48,014 nt of DNA from an uncultured Clostridia bacterium (GCA_947384195.1 CANDGE010000002.1:1-48014), one strand, 5' to 3'. Numbered from the stretch's first letter, positions 25,931 through 35,350 are shown. The notes: generated by a model not told the origin, from the sequence alone. Numbers and translations are program-made.

Positions 25931-26030
25931 GAAATTCCGTTCGGCATATCCGCCAAGCGACGCGAGCAATATCGTCGCGCAAACTTGTACGGAGAAAACG
26001 ATACCGACGATAGTTCGCGGATAAATAGTT

Positions 26031-26555
26031 TTATTCCGCTATCGTTATGGTTTTGATCACGATGGGATCGAACGGAACGTCCGAATAGTACTGCCATCTG
26101 CCCGTTTTGGCTTTGCCGAGCGCTACCGCCGTCTTGACGCTTTGTTCGTCCGCGCATTTGCCGAACGCGGCATATTCGCCGTCGAGATGCGGCGTATCGG
26201 CTACGCAAATAAAAAACTGACTGGACGCGCTGTCCTTGACGGAAGTACGCGCCATGGAAATAACGCCTTTTTTATGCGACAACGGATTATTGACGCCGTT
26301 GCTTTTAAACTCGCCCTTTATGGTGTTTGCGTTTTTTTGGACAAGCCCTTTGCGCTCGTCGAACACAAAGCCGCCGCCCTGTATCATAAACCCGTCGATC
26401 ACCCTGTGAAAGCACAAGCCGTCGTAAAAATGCGCTTTGCACAGATCGACGAAGTTTGCGACGGTAATAGGCGCGCACTCGGGATAAAGCTCGAGATCGA
26501 TCGTTTTGCCGTCGGCAAACTCCATTTTCGCCCTGATGACTTTGTCGAATTGCAT
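26031..26555 (-). CDS. ppiB: Cyclophilin-type peptidyl-prolyl isomerase
   Basis: 174 residues. Catalyses cis-trans isomerisation of prolyl bonds; no signal peptide, so cytoplasmic. Has the core motifs FHRVIDGFMIQGGGF (catalytic Arg) and SQFFICVADTPHLDGEYAAFGKC. The length is typical for bacterial single-domain cyclophilins. AAGGAG precedes the ATG. It follows the dihydrouridine synthase gene by 27 bases and is probably co-transcribed with it. Confidence 0.95.
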   Translation of the reverse strand: MQFDKVIRAKMEFADGKTIDLELYPECAPITVANFVDLCKAHFYDGLCFHRVIDGFMIQGGGFVFDERKGLVQKNANTIKGEFKSNGVNNPLSHKKGVISMARTSVKDSASSQFFICVADTPHLDGEYAAFGKCADEQSVKTAVALGKAKTGRWQYYSDVPFDPIVIKTITIAE

Positions 26556-26582
26556 GTTTGTAAACTCCTTGTTTGGGATACT

Positions 26583-27479
26583 TTAATTATACACTGCCGC
26601 CTGCGCTTTGTCAAGAGCGAAATACACGTCGCTCGTATTTTCGGCGCGGTTGACGTCGTCGCGCAGTTGCTTGCCGCCGCGCACGCCCTTAAAGTAGTGC
26701 ACAAAAAATTTACGGCACTGATTGACCGAATACCGCTCGTCGAAATACTCGCGCAACAGCGCGATATGCCGCCGCGCAAGCTCGAACGGGTCGACTCGCT
26801 CGCCGCAAAATACGGCAGGGTCGGCAAGCGCCGCGCGTCCTATCATCACGGCGGAAAACGGCGGATCGACCGTCGTGTCCGCAAGATCGCCGTTGGCGAT
26901 AAACGGTATCGGGCAATTTTTCGCGAGCGAAGCGAGCTTTCGGATATCGGAACATCCGGTATATTTCTGTTCGGCATACCGTCCGTGCACCGCGACCGCC
27001 GCCGCGCCCGACTTCGCCACGCTTTCTATAAGCTCCGCCGCACCGTCGTTATACATGCCGTAACCGAGTCTGGTCTTGACTGTCACGGGCTTGTCCGTCG
27101 CGTTTTTTATCGTGCGCACTATCGCGCCTGCGCGCTCGGGATCTTTTATAAGCGCCGCGCCGTCGCCGTTTTTGACTATTTTCGGCATGGGACAACCCAT
27201 GTTCACGTCTATGATATCGCATCTAAGTTTTTCCGCCGCGCGAGCAAAATCGCTCGGATCGTTGCCGAAAAGCTGTATGCACGACGGGACTTCGTTATGC
27301 GCAATACGCATAAGCTCGGCTGTCGCCGCATTGCCGTGAACAAGCCCGCGCACCGACACCATCTCCGTGACCGTAAGCCCCGCGCCGTATGCTTTGCAAA
27401 GCTCGCGGAACGCTATGTCGGTATACCCCGCCATCGGCGCGAGTATGCCGTTTTTTATTTCGTACTTGCCTATTAACAT
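26583..27479 (-). CDS. dus: tRNA-dihydrouridine synthase
   Basis: 298 residues. FMN enzyme that reduces uridine in the tRNA D-loop. Motifs: LAPMAGYTDIAFR at the N-terminus, NMGCPMPKIVKNGDGAAL with the catalytic Cys96, VTVKTRLGY, VHGRYAEQKYTG, IANGDL and MIGRAAL. Length is a little short of the usual 320. The start codon at 27479 has no ribosome site, and TATAATG surrounds it. No other in-frame start preserves the fold's first strand, so initiation is unclear. Confidence 0.94.
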   Translation of the reverse strand: MLIGKYEIKNGILAPMAGYTDIAFRELCKAYGAGLTVTEMVSVRGLVHGNAATAELMRIAHNEVPSCIQLFGNDPSDFARAAEKLRCDIIDVNMGCPMPKIVKNGDGAALIKDPERAGAIVRTIKNATDKPVTVKTRLGYGMYNDGAAELIESVAKSGAAAVAVHGRYAEQKYTGCSDIRKLASLAKNCPIPFIANGDLADTTVDPPFSAVMIGRAALADPAVFCGERVDPFELARRHIALLREYFDERYSVNQCRKFFVHYFKGVRGGKQLRDDVNRAENTSDVYFALDKAQAAVYN

Positions 27480-27638
27480 TATACTAATGAAAAATCGACG
27501 CGATCCCCCGATGCGTAATAATCGCAGACACGCGCATATTTGTCCTACGAAGCAAGGCGCAACATTATATTGTCATGTCCCGCGGCGGAAAAATACTCAA
27601 ACGACCTTAATTGCGCTTTCCGGATCCCGAATTCGATT

Positions 27639-28502
27639 TTACAGTTTCTCTATCTTCGCCTTTACCAGCTTATTGAGCTCGACTTCGGCGTCCTTGCCCT
27701 GCTCGACGAGCAATGCGGTAAGCGCGTCTATCGCCGCGGCATAGTCTTTATCTTCGAGCGCGGTATCGAGCGCCGCGTGCGCATCGAACGCCACGCCCGC
27801 TTTTTTGAGCTTTTTATGCGTTTTTTGACTGTACAACAGCGCGGGAAAATTTTCGGGCAACTTAGATAACTGCGTTTTTGGCGTGTCGTAATTTTTTTCT
27901 ATGCCCTTTGCTTTTTCCCACAAACCGAGCGCCTCGTCGGGATCGGACGCATTGTCGTTGCCGAAAATAAACGTATGCCGTCCTATAAGCTTTTTACACA
28001 GTTCGTCGCAAACGTCGTCGAAATCGAATTCGCCCGCGCGCCGAGCTATATCCGATTGCAATATCGACTGCAAAAACACGTCGCCGAACTCCTCGCGCAT
28101 GTTGAGCACGTCCTTTTTATCGATCGCGTCCACCGCCTCGTACGCTTCTTCGATCATGTTGATGCGAATGCTTTCGTGCGTTTGCGCCTTGTCCCACGGA
28201 CAGCCGTCGTCTTGCGTGAGCCGCGCCGTGACGCGCAAAGCGTCGGCGGCATTGTAGCGATTTTTAGCGAAATCGGCTTGCGAATCGACCGCTATTTCCG
28301 TCGCCGTTTCGAGCTCGGCAAGCTTAGCCGTCTTACCGTCGGCAGTGACCGCGACGTCGCCGTAAAGCTTTATCAGCTTGGACTTCACGGCGGCAAAATC
28401 GTTTATTGCGGTTATATGCAATCTCACCGACGTGTCGACGATAGGCATATCCGAAAACGTGCCTTGGTCTACATACAAAACATTTATATCGGAAAAGCTC
28501 AT
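27639..28502 (-). CDS. mazG: MazG nucleoside triphosphate pyrophosphohydrolase with partial methylase-like N-terminus
   Basis: 287 residues. The MazG domain starts near 93: LTQDDGCPWDKAQTHESI, metal-binding IEEAYE (Glu118/119) and REEFGDVFLQ (Glu137/138, Asp141). A second, more divergent MazG-like half follows. It cleaves dNTPs to NMP and PPi. Residues 5-70 do not look like MazG; ITAINDFAAVKSKLIKLYGD and KLAELE resemble the very end of the tetrapyrrole methylase domain fused to MazG in YabN-type proteins, so the gene may be a shortened descendant of such a fusion. AAAGGAG precedes the ATG. It starts 4 bases behind the M3 peptidase. Confidence 0.92.
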   Translation of the reverse strand: MSFSDINVLYVDQGTFSDMPIVDTSVRLHITAINDFAAVKSKLIKLYGDVAVTADGKTAKLAELETATEIAVDSQADFAKNRYNAADALRVTARLTQDDGCPWDKAQTHESIRINMIEEAYEAVDAIDKKDVLNMREEFGDVFLQSILQSDIARRAGEFDFDDVCDELCKKLIGRHTFIFGNDNASDPDEALGLWEKAKGIEKNYDTPKTQLSKLPENFPALLYSQKTHKKLKKAGVAFDAHAALDTALEDKDYAAAIDALTALLVEQGKDAEVELNKLVKAKIEKL

Positions 28503-28506
28503 GACG

Positions 28507-30228
28507 CTATTCTCCTTTCTCGTTTTGCGCGAGCTTTTGCAGGCGCGCCTTTATATTGACGCACACGTCGGCAAGCGCGCCGTCGTCGAACGGACTTTTA
28601 AGCCCCGCATCGTGCGCGAGCGCGTCTATATTCTTAGTTCCGCCCGACTCCACGAGCTTTAAATACCGTCCGAGCGCGTCCTTAAAGTCCCCGTCGGCTT
28701 TCTCGCCAAACTGCAACGCCAAACAAGTGGACAAGCAATAATCTATATAATAGAACGGCGATTCGTAAATATGCTTTTGGTACTGCCATCTGCCGCCTTC
28801 GGCGAAAAACGGCACGTCCGACATATCGACGTACGGACGGAACTCACTTTCCAGCTTGCTCCACAGCTTGCGCCGTTCGAGCGGCGTCATGTCGGGATTT
28901 TCGTAAACGAGCTGTTGGAAATAGTCGACAGTAACGCCGTACGGCAAAAAGTTGAACGCGTCGAATATCTGCTGATACGTAGCCTCCGCCGCACGCTCGC
29001 CGTAAAAATACGAATTGTAATTATTGCACAGCGCTTCCATGCTCATGGAATGCGTTTCCGCAGTTTCCATGCCGCCGACGAACAGATCGATATCTATGTC
29101 GTTAGCCGCCGCACGCTCGAAAGCGTACGCATGACCGAACTCGTGCGTCAATACCCCGACGTCGTCCATAGTGCCGTTGAAGTTTGCGAAGATAAACGGC
29201 TGATCGAACGCATACAGCATCTCGGCATATCCGCCGCCCATCTTGCCTTCGCGCGCAACGTAGTCTATCGCTTGCGCGTCGCACATCTTTTTAAAGAACG
29301 CGCCGAGCGTGGGGTCCATATCGTCGTACATCGCTTGCGCCGCCGCGAATAATTGCTCCGCCGTGCCTTGTGGATCGACGTTGCCGCCCGCAACGTAAAT
29401 ATCGTTATCGTATAAGCGTATGCGGTCAAGCCCCAAACGCTTTGCCAGCTCCGCTTTGAGCGCGGTAAGCGCGGGCACGGCGTCTTTAAGCACCGAATTG
29501 CGGAAGATCTCTATCTCCTTGCGCCCGTAGCCTATATGCCCGATGCGCAGATCGCCCATTTCGACGAAGTTGTCGAACCCCATCTTTTTAGCCATTGCCG
29601 TGCGCACCTTGACCATGCGATCGAAAATATCGTCGAGCTTGTCTTGCACGCCGCCGAGCACTTTTCCTATTACGGCAAACGCCGCACGGCGCGTTTCGCG
29701 GTCGGGGTCTTTGCAAAATCCGTGCATTTCGGAAAGCGTAACGTCTTTGCCCTTCCACGGATATTTTTGTTCTGCGAGCAGTTTATCGTACTCGGTAACG
29801 AGCTTGTTCTCCTCGATACACTCTTGTACGATACGCTCGTCCATAACGCGCAAGTCCGCTTCGATCTTGTCGACTATCAGCGGGTTTATTACTTCGCCGA
29901 GCCGTGCGGAATAAGGATTTGCCATTACTGCCTTATTGAACTCGGTCGCCTTTGCCGAAAGCGCGGGCAATTGCTCGTCGTAATAGTCTTGCTCCCCGGC
30001 GTAAAACTCGTCGCGCACGTCCAGCGTATGACGTATCATCGCAAGCCCTATCGTCGTGTTGAGCTTTTTAAAATACTCGTTTACCTTATCGCGCACGCTT
30101 GCGAGCGCAACGGCGTCGACTGCCGACTCGGCATCGCTTATCGCGCCGTTCAAAAACTCGATCGCGCCGCCTATATCGGCGCGCGAGTATCGATAGTCCG
30201 AAATTTTTTTGACCGCTTTCTTTGCCAT
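28507..30228 (-). CDS. M3 family oligoendopeptidase (PepF-like)
   Basis: 573 residues. Zinc metallopeptidase that degrades short peptides in the cytoplasm; no signal peptide. The zinc site is HEFGH (362-366), with the third ligand Glu391 in ETAETHSMSMEAL. The whole length matches oligoendopeptidase F-type enzymes: a helical N-terminal lobe (about 1-200) and catalytic lobe (200-560). First gene of a short operon with mazG, with its own near-perfect promoter and CGGAG upstream of the ATG. Confidence 0.95.
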   Translation of the reverse strand: MAKKAVKKISDYRYSRADIGGAIEFLNGAISDAESAVDAVALASVRDKVNEYFKKLNTTIGLAMIRHTLDVRDEFYAGEQDYYDEQLPALSAKATEFNKAVMANPYSARLGEVINPLIVDKIEADLRVMDERIVQECIEENKLVTEYDKLLAEQKYPWKGKDVTLSEMHGFCKDPDRETRRAAFAVIGKVLGGVQDKLDDIFDRMVKVRTAMAKKMGFDNFVEMGDLRIGHIGYGRKEIEIFRNSVLKDAVPALTALKAELAKRLGLDRIRLYDNDIYVAGGNVDPQGTAEQLFAAAQAMYDDMDPTLGAFFKKMCDAQAIDYVAREGKMGGGYAEMLYAFDQPFIFANFNGTMDDVGVLTHEFGHAYAFERAAANDIDIDLFVGGMETAETHSMSMEALCNNYNSYFYGERAAEATYQQIFDAFNFLPYGVTVDYFQQLVYENPDMTPLERRKLWSKLESEFRPYVDMSDVPFFAEGGRWQYQKHIYESPFYYIDYCLSTCLALQFGEKADGDFKDALGRYLKLVESGGTKNIDALAHDAGLKSPFDDGALADVCVNIKARLQKLAQNEKGE

Positions 30229-30261
30229 AACAGTATTCGCTCCGAAATCTGATTGAACTCG

Positions 30262-30290
30262 ATTATATCAAACACCGATCGAAATGTCAA
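30262..30290 (-). promoter_or_regulatory. Promoter of the M3 peptidase-mazG operon
   Basis: Perfect TTGACA (30285-30290) and TATAAT (30262-30267), 17-base spacer, minus strand. Confidence 0.9.
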
Positions 30291-30296
30291 TTCAAA

Positions 30297-30317
30297 AGCC
30301 GAGCATCGCGCTCGGCT
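30297..30317 (-). terminator. Terminator of the Wzz-GH13 operon
   Basis: AGCCGAGC-ATCGC-GCTCGGCT hairpin, 8-base arms, followed on the minus strand by TTTTG. It ends only 6 bases from the -35 box of the next promoter. Confidence 0.85.
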
Positions 30318-30339
30318 CGAAACGACACAGATCGATATC

Positions 30340-31884
30340 CTATTTTTCGCCGAAGACGGTAAACGACAGCGGCGGCACCGCTATGCACGTTTTCTGCGCT
30401 TTCGCGTCCTTCCCGACGGAAAACAACGCTTTTACTTTGGGCGGCAACGCCACGGGCGCGTTCTGTTTGGTTTTGAGCGGGTTGACTGCGACGACAAGCC
30501 CGCCGCGCTTATACACGAGCGGCTCCGACCCATTTGCGTACAATATTTCAAAATCGTCGCTTATAAATTCTTTACGGGATCTTCTGAACGCCAAAAACTC
30601 TTTCATGAAATTCAACAGCGATCTTTTGTCTTTTTGCTGCGACGCGACGTTTGTCTGCTTATCCGCGAACGTCGGTAAAAACGTATGCTCTGCGCTCGAA
30701 AATCCCGCGTTTTTTTCCATGCTCCACTGCATGGGCGTACGCGAGCCGGTGCGGCTGAACCCGCACTCGACCGACGGGATATCGGGTATATACTTCATAC
30801 CTATCTCGTCGCCGTAATATATGAACGGAACGCCCGGCAATGTGAACACCGTCGCGTAAATAAGCTTCAACTGCTCGTTATCGTATACGGGCGCAAGACG
30901 CGGCGTGTCGTGATTGCATGTGATAAGACCTATGTTTCCGCCCGCCTCGTTGACCTGCTTGTACCAATCGATAAAGCCGTCGGCAAACGCTTTGGCGTCG
31001 CCGCCCGCAGGATCGAAGTACGCGCGACGCTTGCGTTCTTTGTCGCCGCGAACGAGTAAATTATACGGATTGCTCGCAAATTCGAGCATAAAGTCGACAT
31101 GAAACCCCGCTCGCGCCGCCTGCGGGTCGGACCATTCCGATACTAAAACGCAGTCGGGATATTCTTTGTCGAGCATGGCGCGTATATCCCGCCAAAGCTC
31201 GGTCGTAGCGGGCTTTTCGTTGCGTTCACCGTCGTTTTTGACGAGCGAGTCCGCCATGTCCACGCGGAATCCGTCCGCACCGCGATCGAGCCAAAACCGC
31301 ATAACGCTTTTCAACCATTCGCGCGTTGCTTTTGCGGCTTCCGACGTGTACGGCATTTGCCACTCGGGATAGTCTATGCGATTGTAACCGTAATTGAGTG
31401 CGGGCTGTGTGGCGAAATAGTTGATTATGTATTTCCCGTCGCGGTCGTGCCTGCCGCCCAACCCGTTGACGCCGTCGTAATTTCGCCAAATACCGTCCGT
31501 CCAGATAAACCTGTCGTACATCTCGTTTTTGACGGGCTCGGCGCTTTTCAAAAAATCGGCGTTCTGCTCGGACGTATGTCCGGGCACGAGATCGAGAATT
31601 ATCTTTATGCCCTTGGCGTGCGCCGTCGCGAGCATTTCGTCAAAGTCTTCCTCCGTGCCGAACCGATCGGACACTTTAAAATAGTCGCGCACGTCGTAGC
31701 CGCCGTCCATAAACGGCGAATCGTAATGCGGATTGAGCCAAATAGCGTTACAGCCGAGCGACTTGATATAGTCGAGCTTTGCCGTGATCCCCTTAAAATC
31801 GCCGTACCCGTCGCCGTTTGAATCCATGAACGAGTTGGGATATATTTCATAAAATACAGCCGATTTTATCCAATTGCTTGACAT
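30340..31884 (-). CDS. GH13 alpha-glucosidase / oligo-1,6-glucosidase-like enzyme
   Basis: 514 residues. (beta/alpha)8 enzyme of the alpha-amylase family: VFYEIYPNSFMDSNGDGYGDFKGI start, DLVPGHTS (region I), GFRVDMA with nucleophile Asp209, VSEW with acid/base Glu250, and NHDTPR (His325, Asp326). QPALNYGYN is the oligoglucosidase-type QPDLN motif with Ala in place of Asp. No signal peptide, so it acts inside the cell on imported alpha-glucan fragments. It ends with the usual small beta-sandwich domain. It follows the Wzz-like gene by 27 bases. Confidence 0.94.
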   Translation of the reverse strand: MSSNWIKSAVFYEIYPNSFMDSNGDGYGDFKGITAKLDYIKSLGCNAIWLNPHYDSPFMDGGYDVRDYFKVSDRFGTEEDFDEMLATAHAKGIKIILDLVPGHTSEQNADFLKSAEPVKNEMYDRFIWTDGIWRNYDGVNGLGGRHDRDGKYIINYFATQPALNYGYNRIDYPEWQMPYTSEAAKATREWLKSVMRFWLDRGADGFRVDMADSLVKNDGERNEKPATTELWRDIRAMLDKEYPDCVLVSEWSDPQAARAGFHVDFMLEFASNPYNLLVRGDKERKRRAYFDPAGGDAKAFADGFIDWYKQVNEAGGNIGLITCNHDTPRLAPVYDNEQLKLIYATVFTLPGVPFIYYGDEIGMKYIPDIPSVECGFSRTGSRTPMQWSMEKNAGFSSAEHTFLPTFADKQTNVASQQKDKRSLLNFMKEFLAFRRSRKEFISDDFEILYANGSEPLVYKRGGLVVAVNPLKTKQNAPVALPPKVKALFSVGKDAKAQKTCIAVPPLSFTVFGEK

Positions 31885-31911
31885 GTTGCCACCGTCCTAT
31901 TCGCTTCGATC

Positions 31912-33348
31912 TTATTTGCTTTCGTCGTCTTTGGTCGGTTCTTCATCCGAGCGTTTGGCGCGAACGGAATTCGCTTTGAAAATCTTGACTGCGGTAACTA
32001 TACCCGCCGTAACAAGCCCTATTATCACAGCGCACGCATATACGACAAGCACGTTGAATCCTACGCTTTTACGCGTGACGATAGGCATACGCACCTGCCT
32101 GACCGACGTCGCGATAAACGCCGTTTTATAGTAATCTTCCACCGTCGCGTTGATCTTTTTAACGAGCTCGGTCGTTGACTTTTCGGTCGCCGCGAGCTGA
32201 GTCGCGGCGGCTTCGATATACGCGCTGTCGGTAGCCGTAGTATCGGTCACCTTTGCAAGCCGCGCCTCGATGTTCGCCAACTGCAAATCGTAATCCCGCA
32301 TTTGAAGATCTGCTTCGTTGAGCTTTTTCTGATATTCGTAATACTCGGCGGGATACGTCACCGTTACCGTATGCGAACCGTTGCCGTCGGAAGTCGACGT
32401 ATTGGGCAATATCTTGGAAAGCTGATCTTTAAGCGACGCTATATACGTTTCCAATGCCGCGATATTGATCTCGCACACTTCCTTGCTCGCAATAAGCGAG
32501 CTTTGCGCCGCCGCCTTGTTGCGCCAAATGTTATTGGACAAAACATATGCGTTTATGCGCGCATAGTTGTTCATCAACAGATTGAGCTCGCTCGACAACT
32601 GCGAGAACGACGTATTGTTGACGTAAGATATAAACTTGGGATTTTGCGTGATAAGATCGTCGAGAAAAGTCTTGACCGCATTGAGCTCTATGGAATAGAT
32701 ATCGTTTATATCGACAAACTCGACGTCCTTGTTTTGCGAAAGCGTGAACGTATCGGTTGCAAACATATCCGTGACAGTGTAACGCTTTTGGAAATCGCCG
32801 TAATAACACTGCACTACCTTGTTAAGGAGCTGTTCCGCCTGCTCATCGGACAAACCGAGATCGCCGGGGTGCGAGATTATTATGTTGAAGCTTGTCGGAT
32901 ACATCTTGTAGTTACGCAGAGTGTTGATCGCGTCCGCGTCGCCGTCCGCCGCGGCTTGCACAAGCGCGACATACTCGTCGGTATCCACTCCGTCGACGCG
33001 CATTTTCGCGCGCAATGCGGAAATATCCGTTATGACTTCGCCGAGATTGGCTTCCGCGACGGCATCCGACAATACGGTCGTCGAAATGATATGGTCGGTG
33101 TTAAGTATTGACCCGTCGGGCGCAAGCCCTGTCTCGATGCCGTTATAGATGTACTCTATCGTGGTGGTTGCGATGGGCTCCGATTTGTAAAAGCTTTTTA
33201 TAGGCAACGCCACGGCGGTTGTCAACAACGCGATGACCGCTGCGTATATTATCATTCGCAGCCAGCCCTTCTTGAAGAAATATGCTACCTTTTTAAAGGT
33301 TATGCCCTCTTCGATATCCGATTCTACGTATTCGTATGCCTGATCCAT
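31912..33348 (-). CDS. Wzz-like chain-length determinant family membrane protein
   Basis: 478 residues from the ATG at 33348 (AAAAGGAG upstream); the open frame runs far further upstream without similarity. Membrane helix near 32-52, a large external helical domain (about 60-420) with several Gln/Asn-rich coiled-coil stretches, and a second helix (about 435-458) before a charged cytoplasmic tail. This is the topology of Wzz/polysaccharide co-polymerase proteins, which set glycan chain length. No tyrosine kinase or glycosyltransferase gene is adjacent, so its role in a polysaccharide pathway is uncertain. First gene of an operon with a GH13 glucosidase. Confidence 0.78.
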   Translation of the reverse strand: MDQAYEYVESDIEEGITFKKVAYFFKKGWLRMIIYAAVIALLTTAVALPIKSFYKSEPIATTTIEYIYNGIETGLAPDGSILNTDHIISTTVLSDAVAEANLGEVITDISALRAKMRVDGVDTDEYVALVQAAADGDADAINTLRNYKMYPTSFNIIISHPGDLGLSDEQAEQLLNKVVQCYYGDFQKRYTVTDMFATDTFTLSQNKDVEFVDINDIYSIELNAVKTFLDDLITQNPKFISYVNNTSFSQLSSELNLLMNNYARINAYVLSNNIWRNKAAAQSSLIASKEVCEINIAALETYIASLKDQLSKILPNTSTSDGNGSHTVTVTYPAEYYEYQKKLNEADLQMRDYDLQLANIEARLAKVTDTTATDSAYIEAAATQLAATEKSTTELVKKINATVEDYYKTAFIATSVRQVRMPIVTRKSVGFNVLVVYACAVIIGLVTAGIVTAVKIFKANSVRAKRSDEEPTKDDESK

Positions 33349-33451
33349 AGCTTCTCCTTTTATGTGTTTCTTAGGTTTATACGTTTGTGTTTGCGCTCGC
33401 GCGTGACGATACACGATCGCGCGCCGACTCACTCCGTTTTCCTTAGATAAT

Positions 33452-33480
33452 AGTATACACCGAATGCCCCCAAAAATCAA
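33452..33480 (-). promoter_or_regulatory. Promoter of the Wzz-GH13 operon
   Basis: TTGATT (33475-33480) and TATACT (33452-33457), 17-base spacer, minus strand. Leader about 97 bases. Confidence 0.75.
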
Positions 33481-33538
33481 CAATATTGCAATATTAAAAC
33501 CGCAAATACTATTTTTCCGTACTGCACATACTATTTCC

Positions 33539-34303
33539 ATGAAAAATATTGTTATAGTAGGCGGTTCGTCGGGCATAGGGCTTGCCGTCGTGCAAAATCT
33601 CGACGGCGAAAACATAACCAATATCTCGCGCACGCCGTGCGTGGTCGCGGGCGTCAACAACCTGACGGCGGACGTCACCGACCGCGCCGCGCTCAAAAAA
33701 GCGTTTTCGCATATCGAGCGAATGGACGTGCTCATATACTGCGCGGGAGTTTCGCTCGCCGCGCCGATCGAGTACACGCAAGCCGACGATTACCGCAAGC
33801 TGTTTGAAGTAAATCTCATCGGAGCGGTCGACTGCATAAAGCTTGCGATGCCGCTGTTGAAAAACAGCGAGGACGGCAGGATAATAATACTGAGCTCGTC
33901 GGGCGGCGTCGCGCCCATCCCGTTCGACAGCTTTTATTCGGCGAGCAAAGCGGGAGTAATAGCGCTGTGCAGATCGTTGCGGTTAGAAGCGCCTTTCGTA
34001 AAAAGCACCGCCATGGTGATAGGCGGCACGCAAACGCAATTCTCGTTCAAGCGCAAAATTTACACCGACTGCGGCGATTACGACGCTATGCTCAAAAATG
34101 CGTCCGACGCCCTGATAAAGATAGAACAAACAGGCTATCCCGCCGAAACGGTCGCACGTAAAATAGTAAAGATAGTCTACGACGTCGACCCGCCTCCTAC
34201 GGTGACAGTCGGCGCAAAAAACAAATTCATGCTCGGATTGTATAAAATACTGCCGTGGCGATTGAAGCTCGCCGCGCTCCGCGCAACGTACGGACTGAAT
34301 TGA
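33539..34303 (+). CDS. Short-chain dehydrogenase/reductase
   Basis: 254 residues from the ATG at 33539, which begins the typical MKNIVIVGGSSGIG nucleotide-binding motif (residues 8-14). Catalytic residues are Ser119-121 in ILSSSGG and Tyr133/Lys137 in YSASK; NAG is replaced by CAG (68-70). NAD(P)-dependent oxidoreductase of unknown substrate. The start has no ribosome site. TACTAT boxes lie 4 and 26 bases upstream but without a good -35, so its promoter is unclear. Divergent from the Wzz gene. Confidence 0.9.
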   Translation: MKNIVIVGGSSGIGLAVVQNLDGENITNISRTPCVVAGVNNLTADVTDRAALKKAFSHIERMDVLIYCAGVSLAAPIEYTQADDYRKLFEVNLIGAVDCIKLAMPLLKNSEDGRIIILSSSGGVAPIPFDSFYSASKAGVIALCRSLRLEAPFVKSTAMVIGGTQTQFSFKRKIYTDCGDYDAMLKNASDALIKIEQTGYPAETVARKIVKIVYDVDPPPTVTVGAKNKFMLGLYKILPWRLKLAALRATYGLN

Positions 34304-34380
34304 CGCGCGCAACCGTTTAAAATTCTAAGAATAATATTTCCGAATTCGTCGAAGCAAAACTATCGTATCATTATCTACGA

Positions 34381-35331
34381 TCATATTTCATAGCCGCACT
34401 CCGACGCAAGCTTTAACCATTGCACTCCGTCAATAAGTACGTAATACTTTGTTTTATAGCTTTTAACAAATTTAACGGTATCGTTATGATATTTTCCGCT
34501 TGTAACGAATAGCCCCTTTGTGGCGTCCTTATCTGCGGCTAAAACTCCGCCAAATTCTCTTACTTCGCAAAGTTTAACGTTTCTTTCGGCGTTATGTAGA
34601 TTTTTGACTTGGATCAAAATAGTTTCCGTATATTCCAAGCCGTCTACGAGTTTTAATATCCCGTCGATCCCGTTATCTTGCGGACCATCCGTATTTAAGG
34701 CTTCTTTGACTTTAAAACCCTTAAAGCTATACCATTCTTTTAGCATAAGGATAGTTTTATCCACTAATTCCTCATCGCTTATCTTTTTGAACAAACGTTT
34801 GTTTTTTTGTTCGAGCGTTTCATTGTCGGAAATATTTTCGGCAGGCTTACCGTACAAGTTCCCCGTCTTAACGAGAGCTTTATTTTTAACAGCACCATCT
34901 ATGATACGACCGGCATCTCCCCTAACGGCATTTTTATCCAAGTCCGAAGAATTAAATATACGAACAACTTCGGCAAGCAAACATTTTCTGTCCATTTGTT
35001 TTTCGGACAGTATGTCGTAAATTATTTTTTCTATTTCGATATCGCGCTTTACGTTTGCGACAACGGTAGTTTTATCCGAATTCCCGTCCTGTCGCGATTG
35101 TAGCATATCGTCTTTCTGTATCAATATACCGCTGTTCAACAACTCGGTAACGGCATTACCGAACTGACATTTTATTTTATTGAGTTGAGCGCCGGGTTGT
35201 CTGTCTTTTAAAATTTCAGCAGGCAAATTAAGCTTATCCAAGCATTTCTTTATAAGCTCTTTTCGCGCAATCGGCGTCGCCGTTAATTCCGCTATTATGT
35301 TTTTTACTTTTCTATCGGTCAGTCCTTCCAT
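34381..35331 (-). CDS. Mrr-like restriction endonuclease domain protein
   Basis: 316 residues. The C-terminal part (about 190-310) is an Mrr-type PD-(D/E)XK nuclease: DNGIDGILKL supplies the Asp, ILIQVKNL the QxK, and EVREFGGVLAADKDATKGLFVTSGKY is the family's next motif. The N-terminal part (about 1-170) is helical, probably winged-helix modules for DNA or for contacts. Stand-alone enzymes of this kind cut modified DNA (type IV restriction). The gene is visibly more AT-rich than its neighbours, suggesting later arrival. It starts 19 bases after recF with AAGGAG, so it shares the housekeeping transcript. No methylase is nearby. Confidence 0.85.
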   Translation of the reverse strand: MEGLTDRKVKNIIAELTATPIARKELIKKCLDKLNLPAEILKDRQPGAQLNKIKCQFGNAVTELLNSGILIQKDDMLQSRQDGNSDKTTVVANVKRDIEIEKIIYDILSEKQMDRKCLLAEVVRIFNSSDLDKNAVRGDAGRIIDGAVKNKALVKTGNLYGKPAENISDNETLEQKNKRLFKKISDEELVDKTILMLKEWYSFKGFKVKEALNTDGPQDNGIDGILKLVDGLEYTETILIQVKNLHNAERNVKLCEVREFGGVLAADKDATKGLFVTSGKYHNDTVKFVKSYKTKYYVLIDGVQWLKLASECGYEI

Positions 35332-35350
35332 TATTTATCATCTCCTTAGT

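Noticed and set aside
27473..27485. TATAAT overlapping the dus start codon as a leaderless promoter
   Set aside because: Transcription would start inside the gene, after the start codon, and there is no -35 box at the right distance.
33486..33541. Leaderless start for the SDR gene
   Set aside because: Two TACTAT boxes precede the ATG, but the nearer has no -35 box and the farther has only a 15-base spacer; too weak to claim.
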